Source of the DNA: Prochlorococcus sp. AG-402-N23
GTDB taxonomy: Bacteria; Cyanobacteriota; Cyanobacteriia; PCC-6307; Cyanobiaceae
Assembly (NCBI GenBank): GCA_003216355.1
Contig: QCIX01000003.1
Location: 31,774 to 95,773, forward strand
Direction: 5' to 3'
Length of the DNA: 64,000 nucleotides
In this document: positions 10,485-18,028 of the stretch, piece by piece
How the letters are laid out: each line of letters starts with the position of its first letter
Position numbering within the stretch: the stretch's first letter is position 1
Position numbers and translations under genes: made by a program
The notes under the pieces: model-generated
Database searches by the model: none
The model's input: the letters and a program-made list of their open reading frames with translations, nothing else
What the model was told of the DNA's origin: nothing

Positions 10485-10569
10485 TTTCTAATTATTGAGA
10501 AATTTGAAATATGAACCAATTGTGCACCATAGTTGTATAGATTATTAGGTGATAATTCATCTTTGATCT

Positions 10570-10797
10570 ATGACAGCAGCAAAGCTTAATATAGATGAAC
10601 TAGAAGCAGGTTATCCTTTATTTTGCAAAGCTCTTAGACTATTAATTTTAAAAGGAAACTCAGTTAAAGATATAGAAAAGACAGTGTGTTGGAGTCATCT
10701 TGAAACTTTAAATAGATGTCTACCTGGTAGATATAAAGCACCAACATATTTAATGGCTTTAATCAAAAGAGATATTGCAAAGCCAAATAACTATTAA
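10570..10797 (+). CDS. Small conserved picocyanobacterial protein (DUF3136-like)
   Basis: A 75-residue soluble protein with a central region about residues 15-65 holding a possible helix-turn-helix-like pair (GNSVKDIEKTVCWSHLETLNRCLP). It looks like the DUF3136 family of marine cyanobacteria, an assignment from memory rather than a search. It converges on the Rubisco assembly factor gene with only six bases between stop codons, and its ATG follows 85 non-coding bases after ridA. Function is unknown; location at the end of the carboxysome cluster is suggestive but not proof of a role there. Confidence 0.62.
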   Translation: MTAAKLNIDELEAGYPLFCKALRLLILKGNSVKDIEKTVCWSHLETLNRCLPGRYKAPTYLMALIKRDIAKPNNY

Positions 10798-10803
10798 AAA
10801 AGA

Positions 10804-11043
10804 CTAATCTTCTAAATAAAATTTATCAATATCCATTGAAAAGTCTTTTTCTTTGTCTGATATTTCTTTATTGTCTAAAAATATTGAAAGACTTACAAAA
10901 TTCTTTCCGAAGCTGATATTTGGATAAATATCCCTTTCTTTACATAATTTCTCAATTTCACCCATGAATTTACTAATTTTTGAGTATTGATCAAATTCAA
11001 ATCTTTTTTCAATCCTCAAAGGTGATTCTCTTTCTTTCCACAT
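10804..11043 (-). CDS. acRAF: Alpha-carboxysome Rubisco assembly factor acRAF (PCD-like)
   Basis: A 79-residue protein related to pterin-4a-carbinolamine dehydratase (RIEKRFEFDQYSKISKFMGEIEKLCKERDIYPNIS-type fold). In alpha-carboxysome operons this gene follows the csoS4 genes and encodes a chaperone that assists Rubisco folding and assembly. The dehydratase histidine motif (typically PEHHP) is not retained here: the region reads RDIYPNISFG, in keeping with loss of enzyme activity. It is last in the operon, 74 bases after csoS4B. Confidence 0.85.
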   Translation of the reverse strand: MWKERESPLRIEKRFEFDQYSKISKFMGEIEKLCKERDIYPNISFGKNFVSLSIFLDNKEISDKEKDFSMDIDKFYLED

Positions 11044-11117
11044 TACATTCTTTATTTAAGACTAATTACACTATAACTTCAGCAAAGTTTCTCAATAAAT
11101 TTTTGAAGATAAAATTT

Positions 11118-11366
11118 TTAATCACTCTCCCAATAATCAATAATACCGCCAATTGTTAAATCGGTTTGAACTTCTGGATTAGGGCATGCAAATCTAGCGG
11201 CAGAGCCACTAGCAGTAAAAACCCAGTTACCTTCTCTAGCTCCAACAGGATCAACAGCAACTAATTTCTTTCCTTTATTATTTTCTAAAATTCGTAAATT
11301 CATATGACCCAACCCAGCGACTCTTTGAGTGCATACCATCCTTCCTAATACCTTCATAATTTCCAC
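11118..11366 (-). CDS. csoS4B: Carboxysome vertex protein CsoS4B
   Basis: An 82-residue EutN/CcmL-fold (BMC-P) protein that forms pentamers capping the vertices of the alpha-carboxysome. It shows MKVLGRMVCTQRVAGLGHMN, GARE-GNWVFTASGSAAR and TDLTIGGIIDYW, matching the vertex-protein family. An internal ATG at codon 4 could be used instead. It follows csoS4A by 17 bases in the cso operon. Its slightly different pore-loop sequence (ASGSAAR) from CsoS4A (VGSSAAR) distinguishes the two paralogs. Confidence 0.95.
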   Translation of the reverse strand: MEIMKVLGRMVCTQRVAGLGHMNLRILENNKGKKLVAVDPVGAREGNWVFTASGSAARFACPNPEVQTDLTIGGIIDYWESD

Positions 11367-11383
11367 AATTTATATCCTCCTTT

Positions 11384-11635
11384 TTATGACTTGTCAGGAT
11401 CCCAATGATCAATAATTCCAACAATCGTTAAATCGCTTGGATAAGATTTACTTCCCGCAGCTTCTCTAGCAGCAGAACTTCCAACACAAATAACCCAATC
11501 TCCTGGCTTACAGCCAACAGCATCAACTGCAACTTTATTAGAAGAACCATCTAATACAACCTGCAGATGTTTATGTTCAAAACCAGGAATCCTATTGGTA
11601 GAAACAAGTGGTTTTACAACCTTGCAAATTAACAT
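11384..11635 (-). CDS. csoS4A: Carboxysome vertex protein CsoS4A
   Basis: An 83-residue BMC-P vertex subunit with the motifs KVVKPLVSTNRIPGFEHKHLQ, CKPGDWVICVGSSAARE and DLTIVGIIDHWD. It forms pentamers at the shell vertices together with CsoS4B. The start codon follows the csoSCA stop by only two bases, implying translational coupling. The length and composition are ordinary for cyanobacterial members. Confidence 0.96.
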   Translation of the reverse strand: MLICKVVKPLVSTNRIPGFEHKHLQVVLDGSSNKVAVDAVGCKPGDWVICVGSSAAREAAGSKSYPSDLTIVGIIDHWDPDKS

Positions 11636-11637
11636 AA

Positions 11638-13167
11638 TTAGTGAGCCTCCTCTGTTTTTTTATCTAAAGACATTCCAATAATTTGAGCGGAATGAATGTT
11701 GTCCCTATCTCTAATAGTAGAGCAAGTATGTAACAAACCTTGATCAACTAAATTTTTATATCTAATTGATATCGCATTATTAACTCTTTCACAATCATTT
11801 ATTGCCCTCTCTTTTGCGCCGGGTACTTTTCCAGAGTAATCAAATCTTATTACTACCGGAATAGGTAGATCTTGAGAAACATTTAATCCAGTAAAAATCT
11901 TCACTCCTACATCTAAATCTGGAGCCCCTTCTTCGACTGTATCTAAATGAGCAAAATAAGTTAAATTTCTGAGATGTACTTCTTTGAAACCTATACCTAC
12001 TCCAATAAACCTCTCTGCATGTCCAATATCTTTATAAGAACCATTATGAAAACTCTTAACATAATCAATTTGAGAAATATTATTGACAATTAATTTATAC
12101 GTAAATTTTTCCAGTCCACTGAGTTTATCTTTTGAAGATTGCTTAGAAATTGTCTGGCAAATTTCTCTTTCCGCATCCTCTTTTGAAAAATTTATTGTTG
12201 AATTATAAATTTCTAATGTAGAAATAGTTTTTTCTAAATCTATACCGCCATCGCTAGTTGATAAATGTATTTTCAATGAATCAGTGTCTGTATCAAGTCC
12301 AATTAACATTAAATCCACAGAAGCTCCGCAGCAAAAGCTATTCTCTACAGCCTCTTTGAAAGCATATAATTTATTTCTACCTTCTGCTGCAGCTAACTCG
12401 TCATTACTCCCATGAGCTGCGCATCCCTGATGCAAAGGATCTACTGAACTAAAATGATAAGTTACAACTTTTAAGTACCTGGTATCTTTATGAGCTTCAT
12501 TAGGAACATTCTCTCTATATCTTTTATGTTCAGTTTTTACCCATCGATTAACAGTATTTTCAATATCAAACAGTGCTCCAGCATGGGATCTTCTTCTTAC
12601 GGAACTAAAAGGTATTCTCATAACATAAGCAACTGAATGAGCTAATCTTCCATCTGAACAAGGAGTTATATCAAGTAAATGTATTCCACAATCTAAGAGA
12701 AATTTTTCAAAATCTTCTGCATCCATACTTCCAGCAGCACCTTCAAGTGGATCATTGTTAAAAAAATTGTCGCTAAGTTTCTCATGCTGTTTAAAAGCAC
12801 ACCATGCATATAAAGCCCTCATATCAAGAGGTTTTACCCAAGATTTATCTAATACATGGAGGGGTAAATCTATTCCTAAATTTTTTCTTGATATTTTCTG
12901 AGCCTTATTTATAAAATCTTCGTGATGTTGAATTCGAGCAATTTCCTTGAGAGTTGGAACAATTTCGTCAAAATCACTTTTTATTTTGCTTTCATACCTA
13001 AATAGATTTTCATTTTGAATATTATTGGTTAATTTATGAGACTTTCCAGAATTTTGGAAATTATTTGATTCCTTAGTTTGTTTATGGATATTTTCAGTAA
13101 AAGTTTTCATTGGAGCGGTTGGACCCAATGTGAAGTTCTTGGCTTTAGCCAGTCCTCTTAAAGGCAT
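11638..13167 (-). CDS. csoSCA: Carboxysomal carbonic anhydrase CsoSCA (CsoS3)
   Basis: A 509-residue epsilon/beta-type carbonic anhydrase that turns bicarbonate into CO2 inside the carboxysome. The zinc ligands are visible as C170 in PCSDGRLAH (with D172 and R174 as the catalytic dyad), H238 in VVTYHF, and C249 in HQGCAAHG, with the same 11-residue spacing as the Halothiobacillus enzyme. The N-terminal 100 residues are basic and Asn-rich, the part that in related proteins binds Rubisco. The C-terminal third is the degenerate pseudo-repeat. It lies between csoS2 and csoS4A with gaps of seven and two bases. Confidence 0.96.
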   Translation of the reverse strand: MPLRGLAKAKNFTLGPTAPMKTFTENIHKQTKESNNFQNSGKSHKLTNNIQNENLFRYESKIKSDFDEIVPTLKEIARIQHHEDFINKAQKISRKNLGIDLPLHVLDKSWVKPLDMRALYAWCAFKQHEKLSDNFFNNDPLEGAAGSMDAEDFEKFLLDCGIHLLDITPCSDGRLAHSVAYVMRIPFSSVRRRSHAGALFDIENTVNRWVKTEHKRYRENVPNEAHKDTRYLKVVTYHFSSVDPLHQGCAAHGSNDELAAAEGRNKLYAFKEAVENSFCCGASVDLMLIGLDTDTDSLKIHLSTSDGGIDLEKTISTLEIYNSTINFSKEDAEREICQTISKQSSKDKLSGLEKFTYKLIVNNISQIDYVKSFHNGSYKDIGHAERFIGVGIGFKEVHLRNLTYFAHLDTVEEGAPDLDVGVKIFTGLNVSQDLPIPVVIRFDYSGKVPGAKERAINDCERVNNAISIRYKNLVDQGLLHTCSTIRDRDNIHSAQIIGMSLDKKTEEAH

Positions 13168-13174
13168 TATTTAC

Positions 13175-15445
13175 TTAACCTCTTGCACCACCTGAAAAGG
13201 TAACGAGTTGTCCTTCACGAGTATTTCCACTAGATCCAGTTATCAAGAAATCTGGTTTTTCTGTTTCATCATTTCTTTTAACTTCCATAGGGGGCATTGC
13301 GCTCATAAATCCTGCTCTTGATGGATTTCGCTTTCTAGAAGAAGCCCCCTCTGTACCTGTCACCTTATCACCGCGATCCCAATCATCACCAGTTACGTTT
13401 CCCACTGATTGTCCTTCACCAGTAATCCTTGATGCGACTCTTTTTTCTGGTGTCTTTGCAGCACGGTCTGCCTCTTCAATTTCCATTTTTTGTTTATAAG
13501 TAATATTTTTATTCGGTTCGAATCTAAATTTTTCAGTACCAGTGACCTTATCAACTGCCATATCAAAAGGTCCTGTTACCTTTGATCCATTTTCATATTC
13601 ATTTCCAGTAACACCTTGAGTATTTTTTTCAGAATATTTTTCTCTTGATGGTGATTTAACAGAGAATTCATTCCAAGAGTTACCTGCTGACTTTTCCGGA
13701 TTCGCATAAGCAGTATCATGTGGAGGATTATCACATGCTTGTGAGAACTGATCTCCACCAACATAAGGAGTCCCTGTTAGGTTTTTACAAGCACCTTTCT
13801 TAGCACCTGTCATTACTCCGCCAATTCCTGGTTGTTGTCCTGTAAGTCTGGCATTTGAATTATTTCCAGAATTAACTATTGCTCGTGATTTCATATCTTC
13901 AGAAGTTTCATTATTACAATTCTCATTAATCTGATCTAAGCCTGCGTATGGTGTTCCTGTTAGCACTTTGCATGAACCTGGTTCATCTCCAGTTACTATT
14001 TTTGATCTTCCTGTCATAGTCCCGCTTATTAAATTTGACTTTGAAGAAAGGCTTAAACCTACTTTTCTAGCTTCTGGTTTTGGTTTTGAACCGCAAAACT
14101 TCTCATATTGTTGAGATCCTATGTACTCATCACCAGTTATATTCTTGCAACTCCCATGTTCATTGCCTGTCATATGGTCTGATCTGCCTACACCTGTACC
14201 AGTTACATTATTCCCATTAAGAGTGTTGTAACTGCCTACTTTTTCAAATGCTTTACCTTTTGGATTTGGCTCTGAGCCAAGATATTGATCCCCAGTTAAC
14301 TGATGTCCAGAACCTGATTCATCTCCAGTAACCAGAGTTGATCTACCAGGCAGTGATCCAGATACTTTTAATCCATCAGTTGTATTACTATGTTTAACCT
14401 TTGAAGGATTTTTTGGAACATCACCACAATACATCTGTGATTGATTAGCAGATACATATTCAGTACCTGTAAGGTTTTTACAAGTCCCAGGTTCATCGCC
14501 TGTGACCCTCTCAGATCTACCGACTTCATTTCCAGTTACTTTATTACCTGATGTTGTAGCGGTAACACTAGATCTAAGTGGTTGTTTATAACTTGGTCTA
14601 TCTTGACAAAATTGGTCAACTACTTCTGCTCCCATGTATTGAGTACCAGTGACAGTTCTGCATGTACTTGATTCATTACCTGTAGTTTTTAAAGATCTAT
14701 TAGCTTGTGTTCCAGTAACTATTTGACCTGAATCAGTTTCACTTTTACCAACTTTCCAGCTAGCATCAGCAATATTTTGTTTGGCGCCATTTTTATTTGG
14801 ACCACATGGTCTACATTTACCATTACCTTTTTTGCCTGTGGCACCAGTTTTACTTCTTAGTTCTCTCACTCTCTGAGAAATCTCTCTACTACTTAAATCT
14901 GGGTCTCCTCTTCTAGCTAAAGAAGCTGCACTGGTATTCTGTTTAGTTGCTGATTTACCATGCTTAGATTGAGCTTCTCTTCTCGCTAAAACAATATCTC
15001 TACTTGTATTAGTAATAGGCTTTCTCTTTTGATTAATTCTTCTCTTAACGTTAGGTTTTAGGGACTTTGATTCTGAACTAGTTAAATCCTGACTTTCTTG
15101 ATTTTTACTTATGGTTGAATTAACTGTATTTACAGGACTTTCTTTTTTAACATAAGTACGGGTTCTATCGGATGAAGCTATAGCTGATTTCCCATGGGTA
15201 GACATTGCTTTTCTTCTCTCTATTACTAACTCTTTACTAGATAAAGTTATTGAAGAATTTCTGTTTACCTGAGTTTTTGGAATATTATGATTATTAGGAG
15301 AAGACTGAGTCCCAGAAATCTGTATATCTTGAGAAGATCGAACTCTATCTTTAGTAATTGAGGAATAAGCAGCAGCTTTTTTACCGCTATCACTCATCGC
15401 CTTTCTTCTTTCTAGTGCAATCTCTCTACTGGTTTTTTTTGACAT
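13175..15445 (-). CDS. csoS2: Carboxysome assembly scaffold CsoS2
   Basis: A 756-residue intrinsically disordered scaffold linking Rubisco to the shell. Four N-terminal repeats of the type IALERRKAMS-GK (roughly residues 5-25, 70-90, 150-170 and 190-215) bind Rubisco. Six middle repeats follow, each with VTG, GDE/GNE-C, LTGTxY and a final Cys. The C-terminal region repeats VTG and ends near VTFSGGARG, the shell-anchoring part. The third middle repeat (around 14250-14390) lacks both usual cysteines. I chose ATG 15445; a TTG three codons upstream is possible. A terminator-like hairpin lies upstream, between rbcS and this gene. Confidence 0.95.
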   Translation of the reverse strand: MSKKTSREIALERRKAMSDSGKKAAAYSSITKDRVRSSQDIQISGTQSSPNNHNIPKTQVNRNSSITLSSKELVIERRKAMSTHGKSAIASSDRTRTYVKKESPVNTVNSTISKNQESQDLTSSESKSLKPNVKRRINQKRKPITNTSRDIVLARREAQSKHGKSATKQNTSAASLARRGDPDLSSREISQRVRELRSKTGATGKKGNGKCRPCGPNKNGAKQNIADASWKVGKSETDSGQIVTGTQANRSLKTTGNESSTCRTVTGTQYMGAEVVDQFCQDRPSYKQPLRSSVTATTSGNKVTGNEVGRSERVTGDEPGTCKNLTGTEYVSANQSQMYCGDVPKNPSKVKHSNTTDGLKVSGSLPGRSTLVTGDESGSGHQLTGDQYLGSEPNPKGKAFEKVGSYNTLNGNNVTGTGVGRSDHMTGNEHGSCKNITGDEYIGSQQYEKFCGSKPKPEARKVGLSLSSKSNLISGTMTGRSKIVTGDEPGSCKVLTGTPYAGLDQINENCNNETSEDMKSRAIVNSGNNSNARLTGQQPGIGGVMTGAKKGACKNLTGTPYVGGDQFSQACDNPPHDTAYANPEKSAGNSWNEFSVKSPSREKYSEKNTQGVTGNEYENGSKVTGPFDMAVDKVTGTEKFRFEPNKNITYKQKMEIEEADRAAKTPEKRVASRITGEGQSVGNVTGDDWDRGDKVTGTEGASSRKRNPSRAGFMSAMPPMEVKRNDETEKPDFLITGSSGNTREGQLVTFSGGARG

Positions 15446-15470
15446 AATCTTCAAATGTGAAACTCTTTTG

Positions 15471-15502
15471 AAAAACTTTCTCCAAAAAATTTTTGGAGAA
15501 AG
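15471..15502 (-). terminator. Terminator-like hairpin between rbcS and csoS2
   Basis: On the transcribed strand CTTTCTCC plus five A pairs with five T plus GGAGAAAG (15476-15502, 13-1-13 inverted repeat), directly followed by five T (15471-15475). The stem begins 22 bases after the rbcS stop, and csoS2 starts 25 bases further on. As csoS2 must be expressed, partial termination (attenuation) is more likely than full termination. Confidence 0.65.
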
Positions 15503-15524
15503 ATATTTACTACGATAAGTAGCT

Positions 15525-15866
15525 TTAACGTCCTTGGAAAACTACAAAAGCTGTTCCTTGACTTTGAGTGTAAGCATCGTATCCGATGATTCTTACATGA
15601 TGATCAGGGTATGCTCTATGGCATGCCTCTAATTCGCTCACGATCAAGTTAAGATCTTTTTCCCCAAAGAATGGGAGTTTCCAATAAGACCAATAAGTTT
15701 GCATACATCCACTTGGATGAACATGCTCAATAACTGGACTCCAACCTTGAGCAATTATGTACGCAATTTGGTCATATATTTCTTCCTGGGTCATCGGTGG
15801 TAAGAAACCGAATGTTTCCAGGGTTGCAACTGTTTGATAGTCGCTTACTGTGCTCTGGAAAGGCAT
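15525..15866 (-). CDS. rbcS: Rubisco small subunit (form IA)
   Basis: A 113-residue small subunit of ribulose-1,5-bisphosphate carboxylase. It shows the N-terminal ETFGFLPPMTQEEIYDQIAYI, the central GCMQTYWSYWKLPFFGE and the C-terminal RIIGYDAYTQSQGTAFVVF segments typical of cyanobacterial form IA. It is cotranscribed with rbcL, 89 bases downstream of its stop. Two hairpins sit in that gap and another follows the rbcS stop. Confidence 0.97.
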   Translation of the reverse strand: MPFQSTVSDYQTVATLETFGFLPPMTQEEIYDQIAYIIAQGWSPVIEHVHPSGCMQTYWSYWKLPFFGEKDLNLIVSELEACHRAYPDHHVRIIGYDAYTQSQGTAFVVFQGR

Positions 15867-15892
15867 AATTAATCAAAATGTGAATGTAATTA

Positions 15893-15906
15893 CTCGTAAA
15901 AACGAG
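15893..15906 (-). promoter_or_regulatory. Small hairpin CTCGT-AAAA-ACGAG before rbcS
   Basis: A 5-base stem with a 4-base loop, 26 bases upstream of the rbcS start in the rbcL-rbcS gap. With the larger hairpin nearer rbcL it may mark an RNA processing or stability region in the Rubisco transcript. Confidence 0.35.
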
Positions 15907-15918
15907 ATTTTAATAAGT

Positions 15919-15941
15919 TTGAGGAGAATAAATCTCCTCAA
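15919..15941 (-). promoter_or_regulatory. Intercistronic hairpin between rbcL and rbcS
   Basis: TTGAGGAGA and TCTCCTCAA form a perfect 9-base stem with a 5-base loop, beginning 14 bases after the rbcL stop in the transcript. No T-tract follows, so it looks more like an RNA-stabilising or processing stem than an intrinsic terminator. Confidence 0.5.
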
Positions 15942-15955
15942 TTTCGAAACTTGAG

Positions 15956-17371
15956 TTAACCCTGAACATCAAGCTTGTCGACAGTGTCAAACTCGAACTT
16001 AATTTCCTTCCAAGTTTCTAGAGCAATAGCTAATTCAGGACTATGCTTAGCAGCTTCCATAAGAATGTCTCTACTCTCTTTTTCGATTTCGCGACCAGCA
16101 TTACGGGCTTTTACACAAGCTTCTAAAGCAACTCTGTTAGCTGCAGCTCCAGCAGCTGAACCCCATGGATGACCATGTGTTCCTCCACCGAACTGAAGGC
16201 AGGAATCATCCCCAAAGATCGCAAGAAGTGCAGGCATATGCCAAACATGGATACCACCTGATGCGACTGCAAATACTCCAGGCATTGAACCCCAATCTTG
16301 ATCAAAGAAGTTACCTCTTGATCTATCTTCGGGAACAAATGACTCTCTTAAGTTGTCAATATAACCAAGAGTTGTTTGACGATCACCTTCTAGTTTTCCA
16401 ACAACGGTTCCAGTATGTAATTGGTCTCCTCCAGATAGTCTCAAACATTTTGCAAGAACTCTGAAGTGAATACCATGCTTTGGATGTCTATCAATAACAG
16501 CATGCATAGCTCTGTGAATATGCAGAAGCATGCCATTTTTACGACACCAATTAGCTAAACCAGTATTTGCAGTAAAACCACCAGTTATATAATCATGCAT
16601 GATGATTGGCATATCTAGCTCTTTTGCAAATTCAGCTCTTTCATAGAGTTCTTCAGGAGTGTTAGCAGTACAATTTAGATAGTGACCTTTAACTTCTCCA
16701 GTTTCTCGCTGAGCAAGCTTAACTGCTTCTGCAACAAACTCAAATCTTTCTCTCCAACGTTGGAATGGTTGAGAATTAATATTCTCATCATCCTTGGTTA
16801 AATCAAGACCGCCTCTAAGACATTCATATACAACTCGACCATAGTTTTTACCAGATAATCCTAATTTAGGTTTGATGGTACAACCAAGTAGAGGTCTTCC
16901 GTATTTGTTAAGTCGATCTCTTTCAACTACGATTCCGTTTGGTGGGCCACCGCAAGTTTTGATGAAAGCAATTGGGAATCTAATATCTTCTAGACGTAGA
17001 TGTCTTAGAGCTTTAAATCCAAAAACGTTTCCTACAAGAGATGTTAAGACGTTTGTAATTGAGCCTTCTTCAAAAAGATCTAAAGGATATGCAATAAAAG
17101 CATAGAAAGCTTCAGGATCTCCAGGAACGTCTTCGATTCGATAACAACGTCCTTTATAAAATTCTAAGTCTGTAAGTAACTCGGACCAAACTGTTGACCA
17201 AGTACCTGTTGAAGATTCAGCGGCAACAGCTGCTGCAACTTCTTCTCTTGGAACACCTTCCTGACCTGTACATTTGAAACAGGCTAGTAAATCGGTGTCT
17301 AGGGGTACATATTCTGGAGTCCAGTAGGTATCTCTGTACTCCTTTACCCCTGCGTCATACTTCTTACTCAT
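15956..17371 (-). CDS. rbcL: Rubisco large subunit, form IA
   Basis: A 471-residue carboxylase/oxygenase large chain. The catalytic K167 (in TIKPKL), the CO2-carbamylated K193 with metal ligands D195 and E196 ([11 protein letters not shown]), HIHRAMHAV, and the loop 6 motif [11 protein letters not shown] are all present. The N-terminus ([20 protein letters not shown]) is of the alpha-cyanobacterial, proteobacterial-like form IA. It follows csoS1 by 69 bases within the cso operon. Open frames seen on other strands and frames across it are shadows. Confidence 0.98.
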   Translation of the reverse strand: MSKKYDAGVKEYRDTYWTPEYVPLDTDLLACFKCTGQEGVPREEVAAAVAAESSTGTWSTVWSELLTDLEFYKGRCYRIEDVPGDPEAFYAFIAYPLDLFEEGSITNVLTSLVGNVFGFKALRHLRLEDIRFPIAFIKTCGGPPNGIVVERDRLNKYGRPLLGCTIKPKLGLSGKNYGRVVYECLRGGLDLTKDDENINSQPFQRWRERFEFVAEAVKLAQRETGEVKGHYLNCTANTPEELYERAEFAKELDMPIIMHDYITGGFTANTGLANWCRKNGMLLHIHRAMHAVIDRHPKHGIHFRVLAKCLRLSGGDQLHTGTVVGKLEGDRQTTLGYIDNLRESFVPEDRSRGNFFDQDWGSMPGVFAVASGGIHVWHMPALLAIFGDDSCLQFGGGTHGHPWGSAAGAAANRVALEACVKARNAGREIEKESRDILMEAAKHSPELAIALETWKEIKFEFDTVDKLDVQG

Positions 17372-17440
17372 AAGGATAAATTTAGGTCTGTTTAGGGAAA
17401 ATAATTATTGTGCAAAATTTATAAATCTTGCTTTACTTAA

Positions 17441-17752
17441 TTAGTCCTTTTGACCAAGAAATTCACCGTTACCTAGAGCAGGTTCAACTTCTCTATGAGG
17501 ACGAGCAATAATGTGAGCTGCAACTAAACCGTCACCAACTCTTTCACAAGCATCAGCACCAGCTCTTACAGCTGCGTTAACTGCACCTGTTTCGCCTCTA
17601 ACTAATACTGTGACATAACCGCCGCCAACGAATTCACGACCAATAAGGCGAACTTCTGCTGCCTTTGTCATTGCGTCTGCTGCTTCGATTGCAGGTACAA
17701 GTCCGCGTGTCTCGATCATGCCGAGAGCGATACCCATTGTTTCTGTAGCCAT
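17441..17752 (-). CDS. csoS1: Carboxysome shell hexamer protein CsoS1
   Basis: A 103-residue BMC-H protein making the hexagonal facets of the alpha-carboxysome shell. It has the family core ALGMIETRGLVPAIEAADAMTKAAEV, the pore motif RGETGAVNAAV and the C-terminal HIIARPHREVEPAL. A single csoS1 copy heads the operon, as in Prochlorococcus. Its codon use is less AT-rich than its neighbours, as expected of a highly expressed gene. The start lies at the end of a 328-base upstream region rich in palindromes. Confidence 0.97.
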   Translation of the reverse strand: MATETMGIALGMIETRGLVPAIEAADAMTKAAEVRLIGREFVGGGYVTVLVRGETGAVNAAVRAGADACERVGDGLVAAHIIARPHREVEPALGNGEFLGQKD

Positions 17753-17770
17753 TGTCTACTAAATACTAAA

Positions 17771-17784
17771 TGTGGAATGTTCAA
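17771..17784 (+). repeat. 14-base direct repeat, copy 1 (TGTGGAATGTTCAA)
   Basis: This exact 14-base word recurs at 18003-18016 in the same orientation, so the two copies bracket most of the csoS1-rdgB region. This copy is 18 bases before the csoS1 start codon and so probably in its 5' leader. Confidence 0.6.
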
Positions 17785-17806
17785 TTCGAAGAATGCTTCA
17801 TTAAGT

Positions 17807-17816
17807 ACTTATAAGT
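17807..17816. promoter_or_regulatory. Palindrome ACTTATAAGT overlapping candidate csoS1 -10
   Basis: A perfect 10-base palindrome built of the same ACTTAT and ATAAGT half-sites as the larger element 50 bases upstream. On the minus strand it includes TATAAG, a plausible -10 box for the csoS1 operon. A third ACTTAT copy occurs at 17904-17909. Repeated half-sites at two distances are typical of LysR-type recognition and activation sites, but AT-rich sequence makes chance matches likely. Confidence 0.35.
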
Positions 17817-17861
17817 CAAGCGTTTTCGACAAAATCTCCATTAATGTTTTTTCTATCATTC

Positions 17862-17876
17862 ATAAGTTAAACTTAT
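17862..17876. promoter_or_regulatory. LysR-type palindrome ATAAGTT-A-AACTTAT upstream of csoS1
   Basis: A perfect 7-1-7 inverted repeat that also fits the T-N11-A box of LysR-type regulators (T17863, A17875). A candidate minus-strand -10 (TATAAG, complement of 17808-17813) would put transcription start near 17801, placing the palindrome centre about 68 bases upstream, the usual activator position for this regulator class. RbcR, the CbbR-like Rubisco regulator, is the natural candidate. The regulator gene is not in the window, so this is inference. Confidence 0.5.
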
Positions 17877-17980
17877 CACCCTTGGTACTATTGATATGTC
17901 AATACTTATGCAAATTAGTTAGTGCATCAAAACATACTGTTGTGTTAAGAAAAAATTTACATTATGTTATTTAGCGTACG

Positions 17981-18028
17981 AGACAGGCCCTGTCTACACA
18001 GGTGTGGAATGTTCAACCTTTCCTGTCT
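17981..18028. promoter_or_regulatory. Cluster of inverted AGACAGG/CCTGTCT half-sites
   Basis: AGACAGG-C-CCTGTCT is a perfect 7-1-7 inverted repeat at 17981-17995. ACAC-AG-GTGT (17996-18005) follows at once, and a third half-site CCTGTCT lies at 18022-18028. These GC-richer motifs stand out in AT-rich intergenic DNA 53-100 bases before rdgB. They could be a regulator site, or a terminator/leader hairpin in rdgB RNA. Confidence 0.4.
18003..18016 (+). repeat. 14-base direct repeat, copy 2 (TGTGGAATGTTCAA)
   Basis: The second copy of the word at 17771-17784. It sits within the cluster of AGACAGG inverted repeats, 64 bases before the rdgB start. Identity stops abruptly on both sides. Confidence 0.6.

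Noticed and set aside
10485..10569. Possible terminator after ridA
   Set aside because: Only weak AT-rich inverted sequence is seen and no T-tract after a stable stem.
13400..14800. Regular repeats every 150 or so bases, CRISPR-like at first sight
   Set aside because: They are in frame and encode the CsoS2 middle repeats; repeats differ from each other and there are no unique spacers.
13175..15445. Programmed -1 frameshift in csoS2, as known in Halothiobacillus
   Set aside because: I did not identify a slippery heptamer with a following structure; a full scan with RNA folding would be needed.
16165..16464. 99-codon open frame on the plus strand inside rbcL
   Set aside because: It is a shadow of the conserved rbcL coding sequence, without family features or ribosome site.
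17777..17974. 65-codon open frame on the plus strand in the csoS1-rdgB gap
   Set aside because: Composition looks non-coding, there is no ribosome site, and it runs across the palindromic control elements.
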